A program made the translations under genes and the position numbers. Source: JAJPHI01 sp035541875 (lineage in GTDB: Bacteria > Desulfobacterota > Binatia > Binatales > Binataceae). Taken from it: 64,000 bases of DNA. Positions within the stretch are counted from its first letter, which is position 1. Every line of letters begins with the position of its first letter. The stretch is taken from contig DATKML010000024.1 of the NCBI GenBank assembly GCA_035541875.1, positions 20,628 through 84,627 of the forward strand, written 5' to 3'. This document shows, one piece after another, positions 40,707 through 50,936 of this stretch. The notes below the pieces were generated by a model that made no database searches, had not been told where the DNA came from, and was given only the letters and a program-made list of their open reading frames with translations.

Positions 40707-43067
40707 TCAGAGAGACGGCAGCGGTATCGTCAACGCGTCATAGACCGTGATGCGGGGACCATAGGCGGCCTGAAAGAAGCCGATACTGTCGGCGGGGCGA
40801 ATCAGATTGGTGCGATCGAAAAGGTTGAGCAGCGTGACGCGGTTGGTGAACTTTCCGGAATCACAATGTCTCGTGCAGCGCTGAGATTGAACTGCTACAC
40901 CTTGGGCGGCTGATGCTGATTCGCGAAGCCGCTCCGCAATCCGCTGCTGAAAAGACCGTCGATACTAAACAGATAATCGTGCCATCGGTAGGCCGTGCCG
41001 CCCGACGCTCCAATCAGGGGTGTATGGTCGAGGACGATATAGTGGCGATCGATATACGCGAGCTCATCGGGTGGAAAGTTGTACTGGCCGGAAGCCAGCC
41101 CAATATCTTCTTCGCGAGCAAAATAGAGGTTCCATCGCGCCGTGAAGTTCTCGACGTTGTAGGTCAGGGAGTTTCCGTTACCTCCACCGTAACCTCTGAC
41201 GTAATTGAACGGCACGTCGATTGGGACGAAGCCAAACTCGCCCTCGTCCAGATAATGCCGATCGATCCTGAAATAGTTGTCCTGCGCGAACGTCAGCCGC
41301 GGCGAGATTTTGTAAATGAAGCCGGTGTCCCAAGTGCAATCAGTCTCGGCGTAGGGCCCTCCGCCGCTCGGCGATCCCACGGCTCCAGTAGTGTTCTGAA
41401 AGAGTTGCGATGTATTCGCGGGGATCCCCTGAAAGTTTGGGACCTGGAAGTTGCGCGCAAAGCCCGCATGTACAACCAGCGATTCCGACGCTTTGCAGGT
41501 AGCGTTGATCGTGGGGCTGAATTGACTGTCGAAGGTAAAGCCGGTGACACGGTCCCATCGCGAGCCGAAGTTCAGACTGAGCCGCTGATTAATCGCCCAC
41601 GTATCTTCGAAGTAAAGGCCGTATACGAGATTAAATTTGTTCAGGTTCGCCGTGATGCTGATCGGCGTCGTAGCCGGAACCCCTGCCTGCAGGCGAAAGA
41701 CCTGCGAAGTCTGGTCCGATTCGACTCCGTACTCGCCGAGGTAAGTTCCGCTGCGAAACGTATGCGGTCCATTTCGGTACGTCAGATCGGTTTCGAGCGT
41801 GTTCGAGAGATCAGAAGTGAAGACGTTCGAGGCGACGCCCTGATAGATCAAGTCGCCGATCGAGTCGGGATAGAAAGTCTGGGTGTTGTAGTGTGCCGAG
41901 TACGCTATCTGGTACTCCCACGAAGAACCGACCGCACCATTCATCGCGAGGACACCGAAATAGTCCTGCTGATTGAGGCCGGAATCGATCGCGCTCGACG
42001 GATGCGCCGCCGGATTCACCCCGGCCAGTTGATACTCGGGAATCTGATTCGGTTGATTGGGAAATCGATTGAACGCCAAGGTCATGCCTGACAGCAGACT
42101 AATTTTGGTCTCCGTATTGAGCGCGTACGAGAGAGAGCCGAAGCCTTGCCCTTGCGTAACCGCGTCGTGAATCGGATCGGGCGCGGGTACCGCCGAGCTG
42201 AAGCCCAGATTCGATTGAGTAAAGGTTCGGTGGCGAAGTATTCGACGTTTCCTTTGCAGCCCCCGACTTGAAATGATCCTTGCGAGGTGTCGCGTTGCCC
42301 GCCCATCAGGGTCGCCGCGTTCGAACCACTATCGCAGCCGCTCTTCGTGTGGATATCGATCACCCCGGGAGTGCGATACCCAAACCTGGCGGGAAGCACG
42401 CCGTCGAGGAGGCTCACGCTCTCGACGAAGCGAGAGTTCAGCAGCTGGGTGAAAGTCGGGTCGGTGTTGATGTCTAGCGGGAGCATGATGCCGTTCATCT
42501 GGTACTGGATCCCCATATGTTCGCCGCGAATATGAATCTCCTGGTTCTGATCGAGGGCGACTCCGGGCATCGGGAGCATCACTTGATTGAGAGGCGTCGC
42601 TTCGCCCTGTGGCAGTTCATTGATATTTGCAGCGCTGAGCGAGTACCGGTTCGCGCCGGAGCGTGAGATGCCGTTTTGAGGCATCAGGGCGGCACTGACG
42701 GGAACGGTCAGTGCCTTTCTAGGCTGAAGCGTAACCTGGAGCGCCGCCTTGTCGGGGCGAGGTATCGTGATTGTCAGTTCGGCCGGGACAAAATCGCGCT
42801 TCGCCACCGTGAGGATGAAGCTGTCGGAAGGTACAGCGTCGAAGTGAAACCGTCCGCGAGGATCGGTGCTCGTGCGGACGACCTGCCCTCCAGCTTTTGC
42901 GGCGAGACGCACGCTAGCATCCGCGACGGGTCTCCGAGTGGATCTCGGACTTCCCCCAAGAGGCTACTAGATGATGGCTCTTGCGCGTCGAGACAGGTCG
43001 GGCTCAAGGCCATGGCCGCAAGCAATAGAAGAAAAAGCGATGATCGACGATAAGCCATTCGAGTCAT
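40707..43067 (-). pseudogene. TonB-dependent receptor-like protein, multiply disrupted
   Basis: A signal peptide (MTRMAYRRSSLFLLLLAAMALSPTCLDA) and a carboxypeptidase-regulatory-like domain, a plug region (HIRGEHMGIQYQMNGIMLP) and a beta-barrel follow in successive frames. Four lesions: a frameshift near 42929, one near 42211, a TAG at 40895-40897 and a frameshift near 40855. Joined, the barrel ends in a TonB-like C-terminus, ITVYDALTIPLPSL. Each frame reads as normal family sequence up to its lesion, so the gene was intact until recently. Substrate unknown. Confidence 0.75.
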
Positions 43068-43267
43068 AGGACAACTCCCTATGCGCCCTACGGCTGGTGC
43101 GATTACCTGCCGCCATCGGTGACGCGAGTGGCTTTGGCCTTAAAATTACTCAGCGAATTCTCCTAATCAAGTGCTCCACAACGCATCTGACCGAAAGAGA
43201 ACGGGTTGTGGGCGTTTCTTTATCTGCGCTGACTTGCGGGTGAGCCGATGTTACGATTGCCGATAAC

Positions 43268-43564
43268 ATGAGCGAAACGCGAATTAATCTCGAACAGGTG
43301 CAGCACGTTGCGCGCTTGGCACGACTGGAACTTACTGAGGATGAGGAACGCCATCTGCAGGCCGACCTCAGCTCTATCCTTACTTATATCGACAAGCTCA
43401 ATCAGCTCGATACGAGCGCGGTCGAGCCGACAGCACAGGTCGGCGACGTGGGCACTCCGATGCGCGAGGACGAGGTGACGAACCGCCCCGATCCCGATGC
43501 GATGCTGCAGAATGCTCCGGCGCAACGACGCCATCTCGTGGTTGTGCCCAAGATTATCGAGTAA
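43268..43564 (+). CDS. gatC: Asp-tRNA(Asn)/Glu-tRNA(Gln) amidotransferase subunit C
   Basis: 98 residues. The small stabilising subunit of GatCAB: INLEQVQHVARLARLELTEDEERHLQADLSSILTYIDKLNQLDTSAVEPTAQ, then LRED and the C-terminal family pattern. gatA starts 22 bases after its stop. A 13-base direct duplication (43552-43564 and 43570-43582) covers its stop codon and the spacer. Confidence 0.96.
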   Translation: MSETRINLEQVQHVARLARLELTEDEERHLQADLSSILTYIDKLNQLDTSAVEPTAQVGDVGTPMREDEVTNRPDPDAMLQNAPAQRRHLVVVPKIIE

Positions 43565-43585
43565 ACCAGGATTATCGAGTAACTG

Positions 43586-45043
43586 ATGTCGGACCTCTTT
43601 AGACTTACGATTGCCGAGGCGCGCGACCAGCTGGCGCGACGCGAAATCTCGGCGGTGGAACTGACGCGATCGTGTCTCGATCGTATCGCGGATCTGGAGC
43701 GTCGCCTCAACGCTTTCATCACGGTCTGTCCGCGCGAGGCGATGGAGCAGGCGGAGGCCGCCGACGCGCGCCTCGCGAAGGGTGCTGCGCCTGCGCTGTG
43801 CGGCATTCCGCTCGCGATCAAGGACATCTATCTAACGCGCGGATTACGCACGACCTGCGCCTCGAAGATTCTCGGCAATTTCGTCGCGCCTTATGACGGG
43901 ACGGTTATCGCCAAGTTGCGCGCAGCCGGCGCCGTTTTCGTTGGCAAGGCGAACATGGACGAGTTTGCGATGGGCTCGTCGTCAGAGAACTCTGCCTTCG
44001 GCCCGACGCGGAATCCATACGACTTGCGCCGCGTCGCCGGAGGATCGTCGGGCGGATCGGCTGCGGCGGTTGCGGCGGACGAATGTATTGCCTCGTTGGG
44101 CACCGATACCGGCGGTTCGATTCGCGAGCCGGCTTCGTTCTGCGGCGTCGTGGGGATCAAACCGACCTACAGCCGCGTTAGCCGCTTTGGCGTGATCGCC
44201 TTCGCTTCGTCCCTCGATCAGGTTGGTCCGTTTACCAAGACGGTGCGCGATGCGGCTATCCTGCTGCGCGACCTGGCAGGAAAAGATACCCACGATTCAA
44301 CCTGCTCAGCGCGTCCGGTACCGAACTACGAAGCGGCATTGACCGGCGACATCAAAGGATTGCGGATCGGTGTGCCGCGCGAATATTTCGTTTCGGGGAT
44401 GGACCGCGAAGTCGAAGATGCGGTCCGCGCGGCGCTCACGCATATGAAAGGGCTCGGCGCGAAACTCGTCGAGATCTCGCTGCCGCACAGCGAGTACGCT
44501 ATCGCAACTTATTATATACTCGCGACGGCCGAGGCGAGCGCGAACCTCGCGCGCTACGACGGTATCCGCTACGGACTCCGCGTCGAGGCCGACAACAATA
44601 TCGATCTATATAATCGTACGCGGGCTAGAGGCTTCGGCGCCGAGGTTAAGCGCCGTATCATGCTCGGGACCTTCGCACTTTCGAGCGGTTACTACGACGC
44701 CTACTACCTGAAGGCGCAGAAAGTCCGCACGCTGATTCGCCAGGATTTCGAGAAGGCCTTTACGCAGTGCGATATTATCGCGACCCCGGTCGCACCGACG
44801 ACGGCCTTTAATCTCGGCGAGAAGATCAATGACCCGCTGCAGATGTACCTCTCGGATATCTTTACGATCTCGGTGAATATGGCGGGGCTCCCAGGGATGT
44901 CGGTGCCGTGCGGCTACGACAGCAAGGGGATGCCGATCGGGTTGCAGATTATTGGTGCGCCCTTTAGCGAAGAGACGATGCTGCGCGCTGGCGACGCGTA
45001 CGAGGGCTCCGGGGCGATCAAACGGCAACGTCCGCCACTGTGA
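43586..45043 (+). CDS. gatA: Asp-tRNA(Asn)/Glu-tRNA(Gln) amidotransferase subunit A
   Basis: 485 residues. Glutaminase of GatCAB, amidase-signature family: Lys in AIKDIYLTRG, GGSSGGSAAAVAAD and GTDTGGSIREPASFCG carry the Ser-cisSer-Lys triad. The usual DTGGSIRQPA reads DTGGSIREPA (Gln to Glu), which is uncommon but next to, not in, the catalytic triad. Operon gatC-gatA-gatB. Confidence 0.97.
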   Translation: MSDLFRLTIAEARDQLARREISAVELTRSCLDRIADLERRLNAFITVCPREAMEQAEAADARLAKGAAPALCGIPLAIKDIYLTRGLRTTCASKILGNFVAPYDGTVIAKLRAAGAVFVGKANMDEFAMGSSSENSAFGPTRNPYDLRRVAGGSSGGSAAAVAADECIASLGTDTGGSIREPASFCGVVGIKPTYSRVSRFGVIAFASSLDQVGPFTKTVRDAAILLRDLAGKDTHDSTCSARPVPNYEAALTGDIKGLRIGVPREYFVSGMDREVEDAVRAALTHMKGLGAKLVEISLPHSEYAIATYYILATAEASANLARYDGIRYGLRVEADNNIDLYNRTRARGFGAEVKRRIMLGTFALSSGYYDAYYLKAQKVRTLIRQDFEKAFTQCDIIATPVAPTTAFNLGEKINDPLQMYLSDIFTISVNMAGLPGMSVPCGYDSKGMPIGLQIIGAPFSEETMLRAGDAYEGSGAIKRQRPPL

Positions 45044-45100
45044 AAGCTTAAGGCGCAGCACCACCGGTTACGATAGAATCAGAAGCTGGTCAAAACGAAG

Positions 45101-46537
45101 ATGCCCTCAGAAGCATATGAAGCGGTAATCGGACTTGAAGTCCATGCCCATCTGGCGACGCGATCGAAACTGTTCTGCGGATGCACGAATGGGTTCGGTG
45201 CAGGTCCCAATGAAAATGTCTGCCCGGTTTGCATGGGGATGCCCGGGGTGTTGCCGGTCCTGAATCGCGAGGCGGTTGAGTTCGCGATCCGGATCGGACT
45301 CGCAGCACACTGCCAGATCGCCAACTATTCGATTTTCGATCGCAAAAGCTATTTCTATCCCGACCTACCGAAGGGCTATCAGATCAGCCAGTACGAGCAG
45401 CCGATCTGCAAGGGCGGTTATATCGAGATTCCGAGCGACGGTGGCAAGAAGCAAATTCGCCTCGTTCGGATCCACATGGAAGAGGACGCCGGCAAGAATA
45501 TCCATGAGGAGGGTGGAAGCCTTGTCGATTTCAATCGCTCGGGAGTGCCGCTGGTCGAAATCGTCAGCGAGCCCGATATCCATTCGGCGGAAGAGGCGGG
45601 AGCCTATCTCCGCGAATTGCGCGCGCTGCTCCGCTACACCGGCGTGTCCGAGGCGCGGATGGAAGAGGGGAACCTGCGTTGCGACGTAAACGTATCGGTC
45701 CGACCGAAGGGTTCGGACAAGTTCGGCACCAAGACCGAAATCAAGAACCTCAACTCGATCCGCTTCGTCGAAAAGGCGACGGCTCACGAGATCGCGCGTC
45801 AGATTGAGGTGTTGGAATCAGGCGGCCGAATCGCGCAGGAGACCCATCTGTGGGATCCTGTGCGCGAAGAGACGCGTCCGATGCGCTCGAAGGAGTTCGC
45901 CAACGATTATCGGTATTTCCCTGAACCGGATTTGCCGCCGCTTCGCGTCGAGGACCAAACGGTCGAGCAGATTCGTACCTCGATGCCCGAACTGCCGGCC
46001 GAACGTCGCGAGAAGCTCACACGCGATCACGGTCTGACACCCTACGAAGCGGGCGTTCTAACCGAAGAGCGCGAAGTCAGCGATTACTTCCTCGGCGTGG
46101 TCGAGGTAGGACTCAAGAATTACAAAACCGCGGCAAACTGGGTTATGACCGAAGTCCTGCGGGTAGTGAACGAGAGCGGCAAATCGATCGACGGGGCGGT
46201 GCCGCCTGCAGCTGAGACCGGTGCACTGCTCAAGATGGTCGAAGAGAGCACGATCAGCCTCAACGCTGCCAAGATGGCGTTTCCGGCGATGTGCAAATCC
46301 GGCAAAGGGGCCGCGGCGACGGTCGGCGAGCTCGGTTTGCTTCAGGTTTCGGATGAAGCCGCGATCACGGCTGCCTGCGATCAGGTGATCAACGCCGATC
46401 CCGCCAAGTTGGCCGAATATCGGGCAGGCCGCGATAAGCTTTTCGGTTTCTTCGTCGGTGCTGTGATGAAAGCGATGGGGGGGAAGGGAAATCCGCGGAT
46501 GGTCAACGAGATCCTCAAGCGCAAGCTTGCGGGCTGA
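45101..46537 (+). CDS. gatB: Asp-tRNA(Asn)/Glu-tRNA(Gln) amidotransferase subunit B
   Basis: 478 residues. Kinase/transamidase subunit: VIGLEVHAHLATRSKLFCGC, CPVCMGMPGVLPVLNR, IGLAAHC...FDRKSYFYPDLPKGYQISQYEQP, LVRIHMEEDAGKN, RCDVNVSVRPKGS and TEIKNLNSIRF are all present, with a C-terminal YqeY-like helical domain. Start at 45101, 57 bases after gatA. Together with GatA and GatC makes Gln-tRNA(Gln) and/or Asn-tRNA(Asn). Confidence 0.98.
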   Translation: MPSEAYEAVIGLEVHAHLATRSKLFCGCTNGFGAGPNENVCPVCMGMPGVLPVLNREAVEFAIRIGLAAHCQIANYSIFDRKSYFYPDLPKGYQISQYEQPICKGGYIEIPSDGGKKQIRLVRIHMEEDAGKNIHEEGGSLVDFNRSGVPLVEIVSEPDIHSAEEAGAYLRELRALLRYTGVSEARMEEGNLRCDVNVSVRPKGSDKFGTKTEIKNLNSIRFVEKATAHEIARQIEVLESGGRIAQETHLWDPVREETRPMRSKEFANDYRYFPEPDLPPLRVEDQTVEQIRTSMPELPAERREKLTRDHGLTPYEAGVLTEEREVSDYFLGVVEVGLKNYKTAANWVMTEVLRVVNESGKSIDGAVPPAAETGALLKMVEESTISLNAAKMAFPAMCKSGKGAAATVGELGLLQVSDEAAITAACDQVINADPAKLAEYRAGRDKLFGFFVGAVMKAMGGKGNPRMVNEILKRKLAG

Positions 46538-46577
46538 CCATAGCGGGCGCCGTTCTTAAGGCGCGTCCCAAAGAGCC

Positions 46578-47669
46578 ATGACCGAAGTCAGAGAGGTTGT
46601 GCGCAATCGCGCAGCCGAACTCAAGCTCAAGTTCGTTAACAGCGATGTACTGGTTAAGGAGGTCAATTGGCTTGGGGACCTCGTGATGAGCCTGCCGGCA
46701 CTACGCGCGATTCGTGCTGAGTTCCACGGGTGCAGGCTATCGGTGATGGTCCGCGCCGAACTGGCCGGTTTCTTTGAGGGCCTTAACTGGATCGACGACG
46801 TTATTACCTACACCGGTACGCGCGGGCTGGGACGGACGATGCGTGCGGCGGGGGAAATTCGCCGCCGTCACTTTGATCTCGCGATTCTTTTTCCTAACAG
46901 CTTCGAGTCTGCGCTCTGGGTGACGCTGGGCGGGATCCGGCAGCGAGTCGGTTACGCGACAGATCGTCGATCATTCATGCTAACGAATCACGCCAAGCCG
47001 GCTCGCGATGCGATCGAGGGTCATCAGTCGCAATACTGGCTCGGTCTGGTCCGGGACACTTTGGGTATCGAGGCCGGGAGTGACGCGACCGAGCACACCC
47101 TGGAGGTTGCGGTTAAACCGCTCGTGAAAATGCGCGAATGGTTGGCGGAGCGGCGCGAGCATCCCGACAGCCCGATTGTCGCGGTTGCACCAGCGGCAGC
47201 CTATGGACCGGCGAAGGAATGGGCGCTGGTCCGTTACGCTTCATTGATCGATATGATGGCCGATCGCTTCGATGCCGAATGCGTCCTGGTCGGTGCGCCC
47301 GAAGATCGCGCGAAGTGCGATCAGGTGGCGACAACGGCGCGTAACGGGGCGATCAACGCTGCCGGCGAAATCAGCCTTAGCGAATTTATCGCTCTGCTTT
47401 CGCTATGTAATGGCTTCGTGGGAAACGATTCCGGCGCGATGCATGTGGCGGCGGCGCTCGGTGTTCCGACCATCGGAATTTTCGGTTCGACTAATCCGAT
47501 ACGCACCGGGCCCCGCGGCGGTCAGGCACGCTACCTCTATCGTCCGACTGAATGCAGTCCTTGCCTCGAGCGGACCTGCAAATTTGGTCATTACGATTGC
47601 CTACGGGCGATCAGTCCCGAAGTCGTCCTCGATGCGCTCGAGCAGTTCGGCGTATTCAATCCGCACTAA
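46578..47669 (+). CDS. waaF: LPS heptosyltransferase II-like glycosyltransferase
   Basis: 363 residues, GT9 family. VLVKEVNWLGDLVMSLPALRAIRAEF at the N-terminus, PNSFESALWVTLGGIRQRVGYATD, VAVAPAAAYGPAKEW and GNDSGAMHVAAALGVPTIGIFGSTNP are the donor-binding blocks; TECSPCLERTCKFGHYDC is the Cys-rich C-terminal piece. It adds heptose to the LPS inner core. The usual GPAKRW reads GPAKEW here. Upstream of lpxD, so this looks like an LPS locus. Confidence 0.93.
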   Translation: MTEVREVVRNRAAELKLKFVNSDVLVKEVNWLGDLVMSLPALRAIRAEFHGCRLSVMVRAELAGFFEGLNWIDDVITYTGTRGLGRTMRAAGEIRRRHFDLAILFPNSFESALWVTLGGIRQRVGYATDRRSFMLTNHAKPARDAIEGHQSQYWLGLVRDTLGIEAGSDATEHTLEVAVKPLVKMREWLAERREHPDSPIVAVAPAAAYGPAKEWALVRYASLIDMMADRFDAECVLVGAPEDRAKCDQVATTARNGAINAAGEISLSEFIALLSLCNGFVGNDSGAMHVAAALGVPTIGIFGSTNPIRTGPRGGQARYLYRPTECSPCLERTCKFGHYDCLRAISPEVVLDALEQFGVFNPH

Positions 47670-47710
47670 CTGATCTGACATCTGTAAGCTGTCGTCCCTC
47701 TGGAGGACCC

Positions 47711-48727
47711 ATGAAACTGAGCGAACTGGCCCGAAAGCTCGACCTTCCGCTGCGCGGTGATGGCGCTGTCGAATTGATCGCTCCCGCTCCAATCGAGACC
47801 GCAGGACCCGGGATGATCACCTTCGCTACCGGGCCCAAGTACGCCGCCGCTCTCCGTGCCTCGGCCGCTTCGGCTGCTATCGTCAGCCGGGAAATCGCCG
47901 ATGAGGCACAATGCCCGGTACTGGTCAGTTCAAACCCGACTTTCGATTTCGCACGCGTTCTCGAAGTCTTTTTCCCGCCATATCGTCCGGCGCCGGGGAT
48001 TCATCCGACGGCGGTTATCAGCTCCAGTGCCAAGATCGGAGAGAATGCCTTTGTCGGTGCCTACGCAGTTATCGGCGACGAGGTCGAAATCGGGCGCAAC
48101 GCTGTAATCCATCCGCATGTGACGATCTATACGGGAGTACGTATCGGCAATGACTTCACCTGCCACAGCCAGGTTTCGATTCGTGAACGGGTCACAATCG
48201 GCGATCGTGTAACGATTTTGAACGGTGCGGTTATAGGAGCGGACGGCTTCGGTTTCGTGGAGCACGGCGGAACCCTGATGAAGGTTCCGCAGGTGGGTTC
48301 GGTGATGATCGCCGATGATGTCGAAATTGGGGCGAACACGACAGTTGATCGTGCCACTATGGGTGCAACAGTTCTCAACCGTGGAGTGAAGCTCGATAAC
48401 CTGATTCAGATTGGACACAACTGCGAGGTCGGCGAGTACTCGCGGATGGCCGCTCAGTCTGGCCTCGCGGGCTCGGTGAAGATGGGGAGTTGGTGCCAGT
48501 TCGGAGGACAATCCGGATGCGCCGATCATGCAAAGATCGGTAATCGGTCGAGAGTTATCGCTCAGGCCGGAGTCCATAACGATCTTCCTGAGGACGCCCT
48601 CGTCGGTGGAGCTCCTGCGATCGACCTGCGGGTCTTCCGCAGGATGGTTGCCGTTGAGCCCCGCCTACCAGAAATTGCCCGCCGACTCCGCGTACTAGAG
48701 AAGCAGGTTCAGGGCTCCGAGGACTGA
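47711..48727 (+). CDS. lpxD: UDP-3-O-acylglucosamine N-acyltransferase
   Basis: 338 residues. Lipid A biosynthesis enzyme of the left-handed beta-helix type, with hexapeptide repeats from about residue 100 (GENAFVGAYAVIGDEVEIGRNAVIHPHVTI...) and catalytic His in LIQIGHNCEVGE. The N-terminal uridine-binding domain precedes it (TFATGPKYAAAL). ATG at 47711 has GGAGG 5 bases upstream. A longer frame into waaF is not needed. It supports a Gram-negative cell envelope. Confidence 0.96.
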   Translation: MKLSELARKLDLPLRGDGAVELIAPAPIETAGPGMITFATGPKYAAALRASAASAAIVSREIADEAQCPVLVSSNPTFDFARVLEVFFPPYRPAPGIHPTAVISSSAKIGENAFVGAYAVIGDEVEIGRNAVIHPHVTIYTGVRIGNDFTCHSQVSIRERVTIGDRVTILNGAVIGADGFGFVEHGGTLMKVPQVGSVMIADDVEIGANTTVDRATMGATVLNRGVKLDNLIQIGHNCEVGEYSRMAAQSGLAGSVKMGSWCQFGGQSGCADHAKIGNRSRVIAQAGVHNDLPEDALVGGAPAIDLRVFRRMVAVEPRLPEIARRLRVLEKQVQGSED

Positions 48728-48836
48728 ATTAAGGGTCCAATGGGCGCGTCGAAATTCTGTTTACAGAAGCCAGCCGAATAGGTACGAAGGGGAGGGGCTG
48801 TGTCGCAGCGTTTTACGACACATTTGAACGGTCGAA

Positions 48837-50450
48837 GTGACAGTAGAATCCGACAGCGCACGTTTTAAGCTACTTTATGATTTAGGATGCGGCTTTGCGG
48901 CTCGCACCGACTTAAAGGATCTGCTGCCCTTTATCATGGAGAAGTGCCGCGACGCCCTGAATGCCGAGGGTGCGTCGCTCCTGTTTCTCGATCGTGACCG
49001 AGACGAATTCTACTTCCCCTTTGTATCCGGTTCTGATTACGACGCGACCAGCAAACTCGCGAATCTGCGCTTTCCCGCAGATCAGGGCGTCGCCGGTGCC
49101 GCGCTTATCAACGGTCGTTCGCTGAAGGTCGATGATGCCCAGCATGACATCCGCCATTACCATCGCGCGGACGTGACTACCGGGTTCGTTACAAGGAATT
49201 TGATCGCAACACCTCTGATCTCGCCTGGCGGACCCGTTGGCGTGATCGAGGTTATCAATCGACGGGGCCAAGGGGGTTTCTCGGAGGACGACGTACATTT
49301 CCTCGAAGCGCTGGCCGGCAGTATCACGATCGCGATTGAGAATGCGCGCTTCTACGAGCAAGTGAAGGAATCGGAGGCCAAGCTTCGCACCCAGATGGGC
49401 GCGTTGCGTCGCGATCTAGCGCGGCAGGATCATTTCAGTGAGATGATAGGATCGGCTCCCGTCATGGCAGAAGTCTTCCAATTGATGGAAGCTGCCGCCG
49501 GCTCCTCTATAACCGTCCTTATTCAAGGCGAAACGGGTTCGGGCAAAGAGTTAGTCGCGCGCGGGATTCATAAGGCGAGCGCTCGGGCCGAGGGACCCTT
49601 TCTGGCTATCAACTGCGCGGCGATGCCCGAAAATTTGCTCGAAAGCGAGCTGTTCGGCCATCGGCGCGGATCTTTCACCGGTGCGTTGCGTGATAATCCT
49701 GGGCTCTTCCGCGCCGCTACCGGGGGCACGGTCTTCCTGGATGAAGTCGGCGATATGCCGTTGGCGATGCAGGCGAAATTGCTGCGCGTCCTCGAAGAGG
49801 AAGAGGTCGTTCCGGTTGGCGAGAGCTTTCCTATTAAAGTCGATGTGCGGGTACTTTCCGCCACCAATCGGGATCTGCGTGCCACGATCAAAGCCGGGAC
49901 GTTTCGCGAGGACCTTTACTATCGGCTGGCAGTCTTTCCGATCCGCGTGCCGCCGCTACGCGAGCGACTCGTCGATGTACCATTATTGATACAGCGATTT
50001 CTGAAGTTTGCTTGCGAGCGACATCGCAAAAATGTGCCGGGATTCGACGAAGCAGCGATTAAGACGCTCGAGGCTTTCGACTGGCCCGGGAACGTCCGCG
50101 AACTACAGAACGAAGTCGAACGGGCAGTCGCTTTGGCGCGTAACGGCGAGATGATCACCGTAGAGCGACTTTCAGCGATTGTAAGGGCTGGTAGTAGCTC
50201 GATCGCCGCGAAACCGGAGACAATTATCCCACCACCGCCCCCTGCCGCGGAGGACGATAATATCGAAGCTGAGGATGATGACTTAGGTTCCGAAGAGGGC
50301 TCACTGAGGGAGGCTCGAGCCGCTTTCGAATCACGTTACATAACCGGCGTTTTGCAGCGTTGTGAAGGTAATATATCGCGCGCGGCCAAGCTTATGGGCG
50401 TTTCGCGGGTGCAATTGCAGCGTAAGGTAAAAGAATACGGTCTGCGCTAA
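48837..50450 (+). CDS. Sigma-54 dependent transcriptional activator with GAF domain
   Basis: 537 residues. A GAF domain (about 20-175) as sensor; an AAA+ domain with Walker A GETGSGKELVARG (231-243), NCAAMPENLLESELFGHRRGSFTGA (the GAFTGA sigma-54 contact, here GSFTGA), and TVFLDEVGDMPLAMQAKLLRVLEE; and a C-terminal Fis-type HTH ending SRAAKLMGVSRVQLQRKVKEYGLR. The Ser in GSFTGA is uncommon but the Thr is kept. An acidic linker precedes the HTH. The likely target is the -24/-12 promoter 143 bases after its stop. Confidence 0.95.
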   Translation: MTVESDSARFKLLYDLGCGFAARTDLKDLLPFIMEKCRDALNAEGASLLFLDRDRDEFYFPFVSGSDYDATSKLANLRFPADQGVAGAALINGRSLKVDDAQHDIRHYHRADVTTGFVTRNLIATPLISPGGPVGVIEVINRRGQGGFSEDDVHFLEALAGSITIAIENARFYEQVKESEAKLRTQMGALRRDLARQDHFSEMIGSAPVMAEVFQLMEAAAGSSITVLIQGETGSGKELVARGIHKASARAEGPFLAINCAAMPENLLESELFGHRRGSFTGALRDNPGLFRAATGGTVFLDEVGDMPLAMQAKLLRVLEEEEVVPVGESFPIKVDVRVLSATNRDLRATIKAGTFREDLYYRLAVFPIRVPPLRERLVDVPLLIQRFLKFACERHRKNVPGFDEAAIKTLEAFDWPGNVRELQNEVERAVALARNGEMITVERLSAIVRAGSSSIAAKPETIIPPPPPAAEDDNIEAEDDDLGSEEGSLREARAAFESRYITGVLQRCEGNISRAAKLMGVSRVQLQRKVKEYGLR

Positions 50451-50593
50451 GGTTCCATCGATCGAGCGATCAAAAAGGGAACTCTGCACTGTATACAAAA
50501 CGATGCACCAGCGATCTGGCGGATTCTTCGCTGAGCCAAGAAAATTCTTAAAATTCAAACACTTAAACTGATTGTCGCAGATTGTTTAACGGT

Positions 50594-50609
50594 GGCCTGG
50601 TAATTGCTT
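50594..50609 (+). promoter_or_regulatory. Sigma-54 (-24/-12) promoter
   Basis: TGGC (50594-50597) and TTGC (50605-50608) are separated by 7 bases, the exact spacing of the consensus TGGCAC-N5-TTGCW. It lies 55 bases upstream of the 90-aa gene at 50664 and just after the sigma-54 activator gene, so the match is unlikely to be chance. Confidence 0.8.
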
Positions 50610-50663
50610 TGAACTATGATTCAGTTGGGCATTACGCCCGCCGAGGAGTAGGAGGTCAAAGCA

Positions 50664-50936
50664 ATGACCGCGACGAACGAAGGCCTTGAATCAAACGTGA
50701 ATGATACGGTGGCATCGGCGCTTATCGCGATCGCGCAGGTGCGTTATGAGGCCTTCTGCGAACACTTCGGTCGCGAACCCGAACCGGATGAACCCCTCCT
50801 GTTCGACCCTGAAGAAGAGATGCCGACTGCAGCCAACGCCGAGGATCGCATGCTTCAGGTAATTAACGCGGCAACGATTAGCAACGTCGACGCCAACTTG
50901 GTTCTCAGCTATCTCGGCTTCACGTATATCCATTGA
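50664..50936 (+). CDS. Small acidic protein of unknown function, 90 aa
   Basis: MTATNEGLESNVNDTVASALIAIAQVRYEAFCEHFGREPEPDEPLLFDPEEEMP... Helical and acidic, with no membrane segment or recognised domain. Strong AGGAGG 8 bases before the ATG, and a sigma-54 promoter upstream. Its regulation by the activator next door makes it a specific target, possibly a stress or metabolic adaptor. Not recognised. Confidence 0.75.
   Translation: MTATNEGLESNVNDTVASALIAIAQVRYEAFCEHFGREPEPDEPLLFDPEEEMPTAANAEDRMLQVINAATISNVDANLVLSYLGFTYIH

Noticed and set aside
40913..42091. Plus-strand frame of 392 codons
   Set aside because: It is antisense to the TonB-receptor barrel, has no motif or Shine-Dalgarno, and its residues look like shadow coding.
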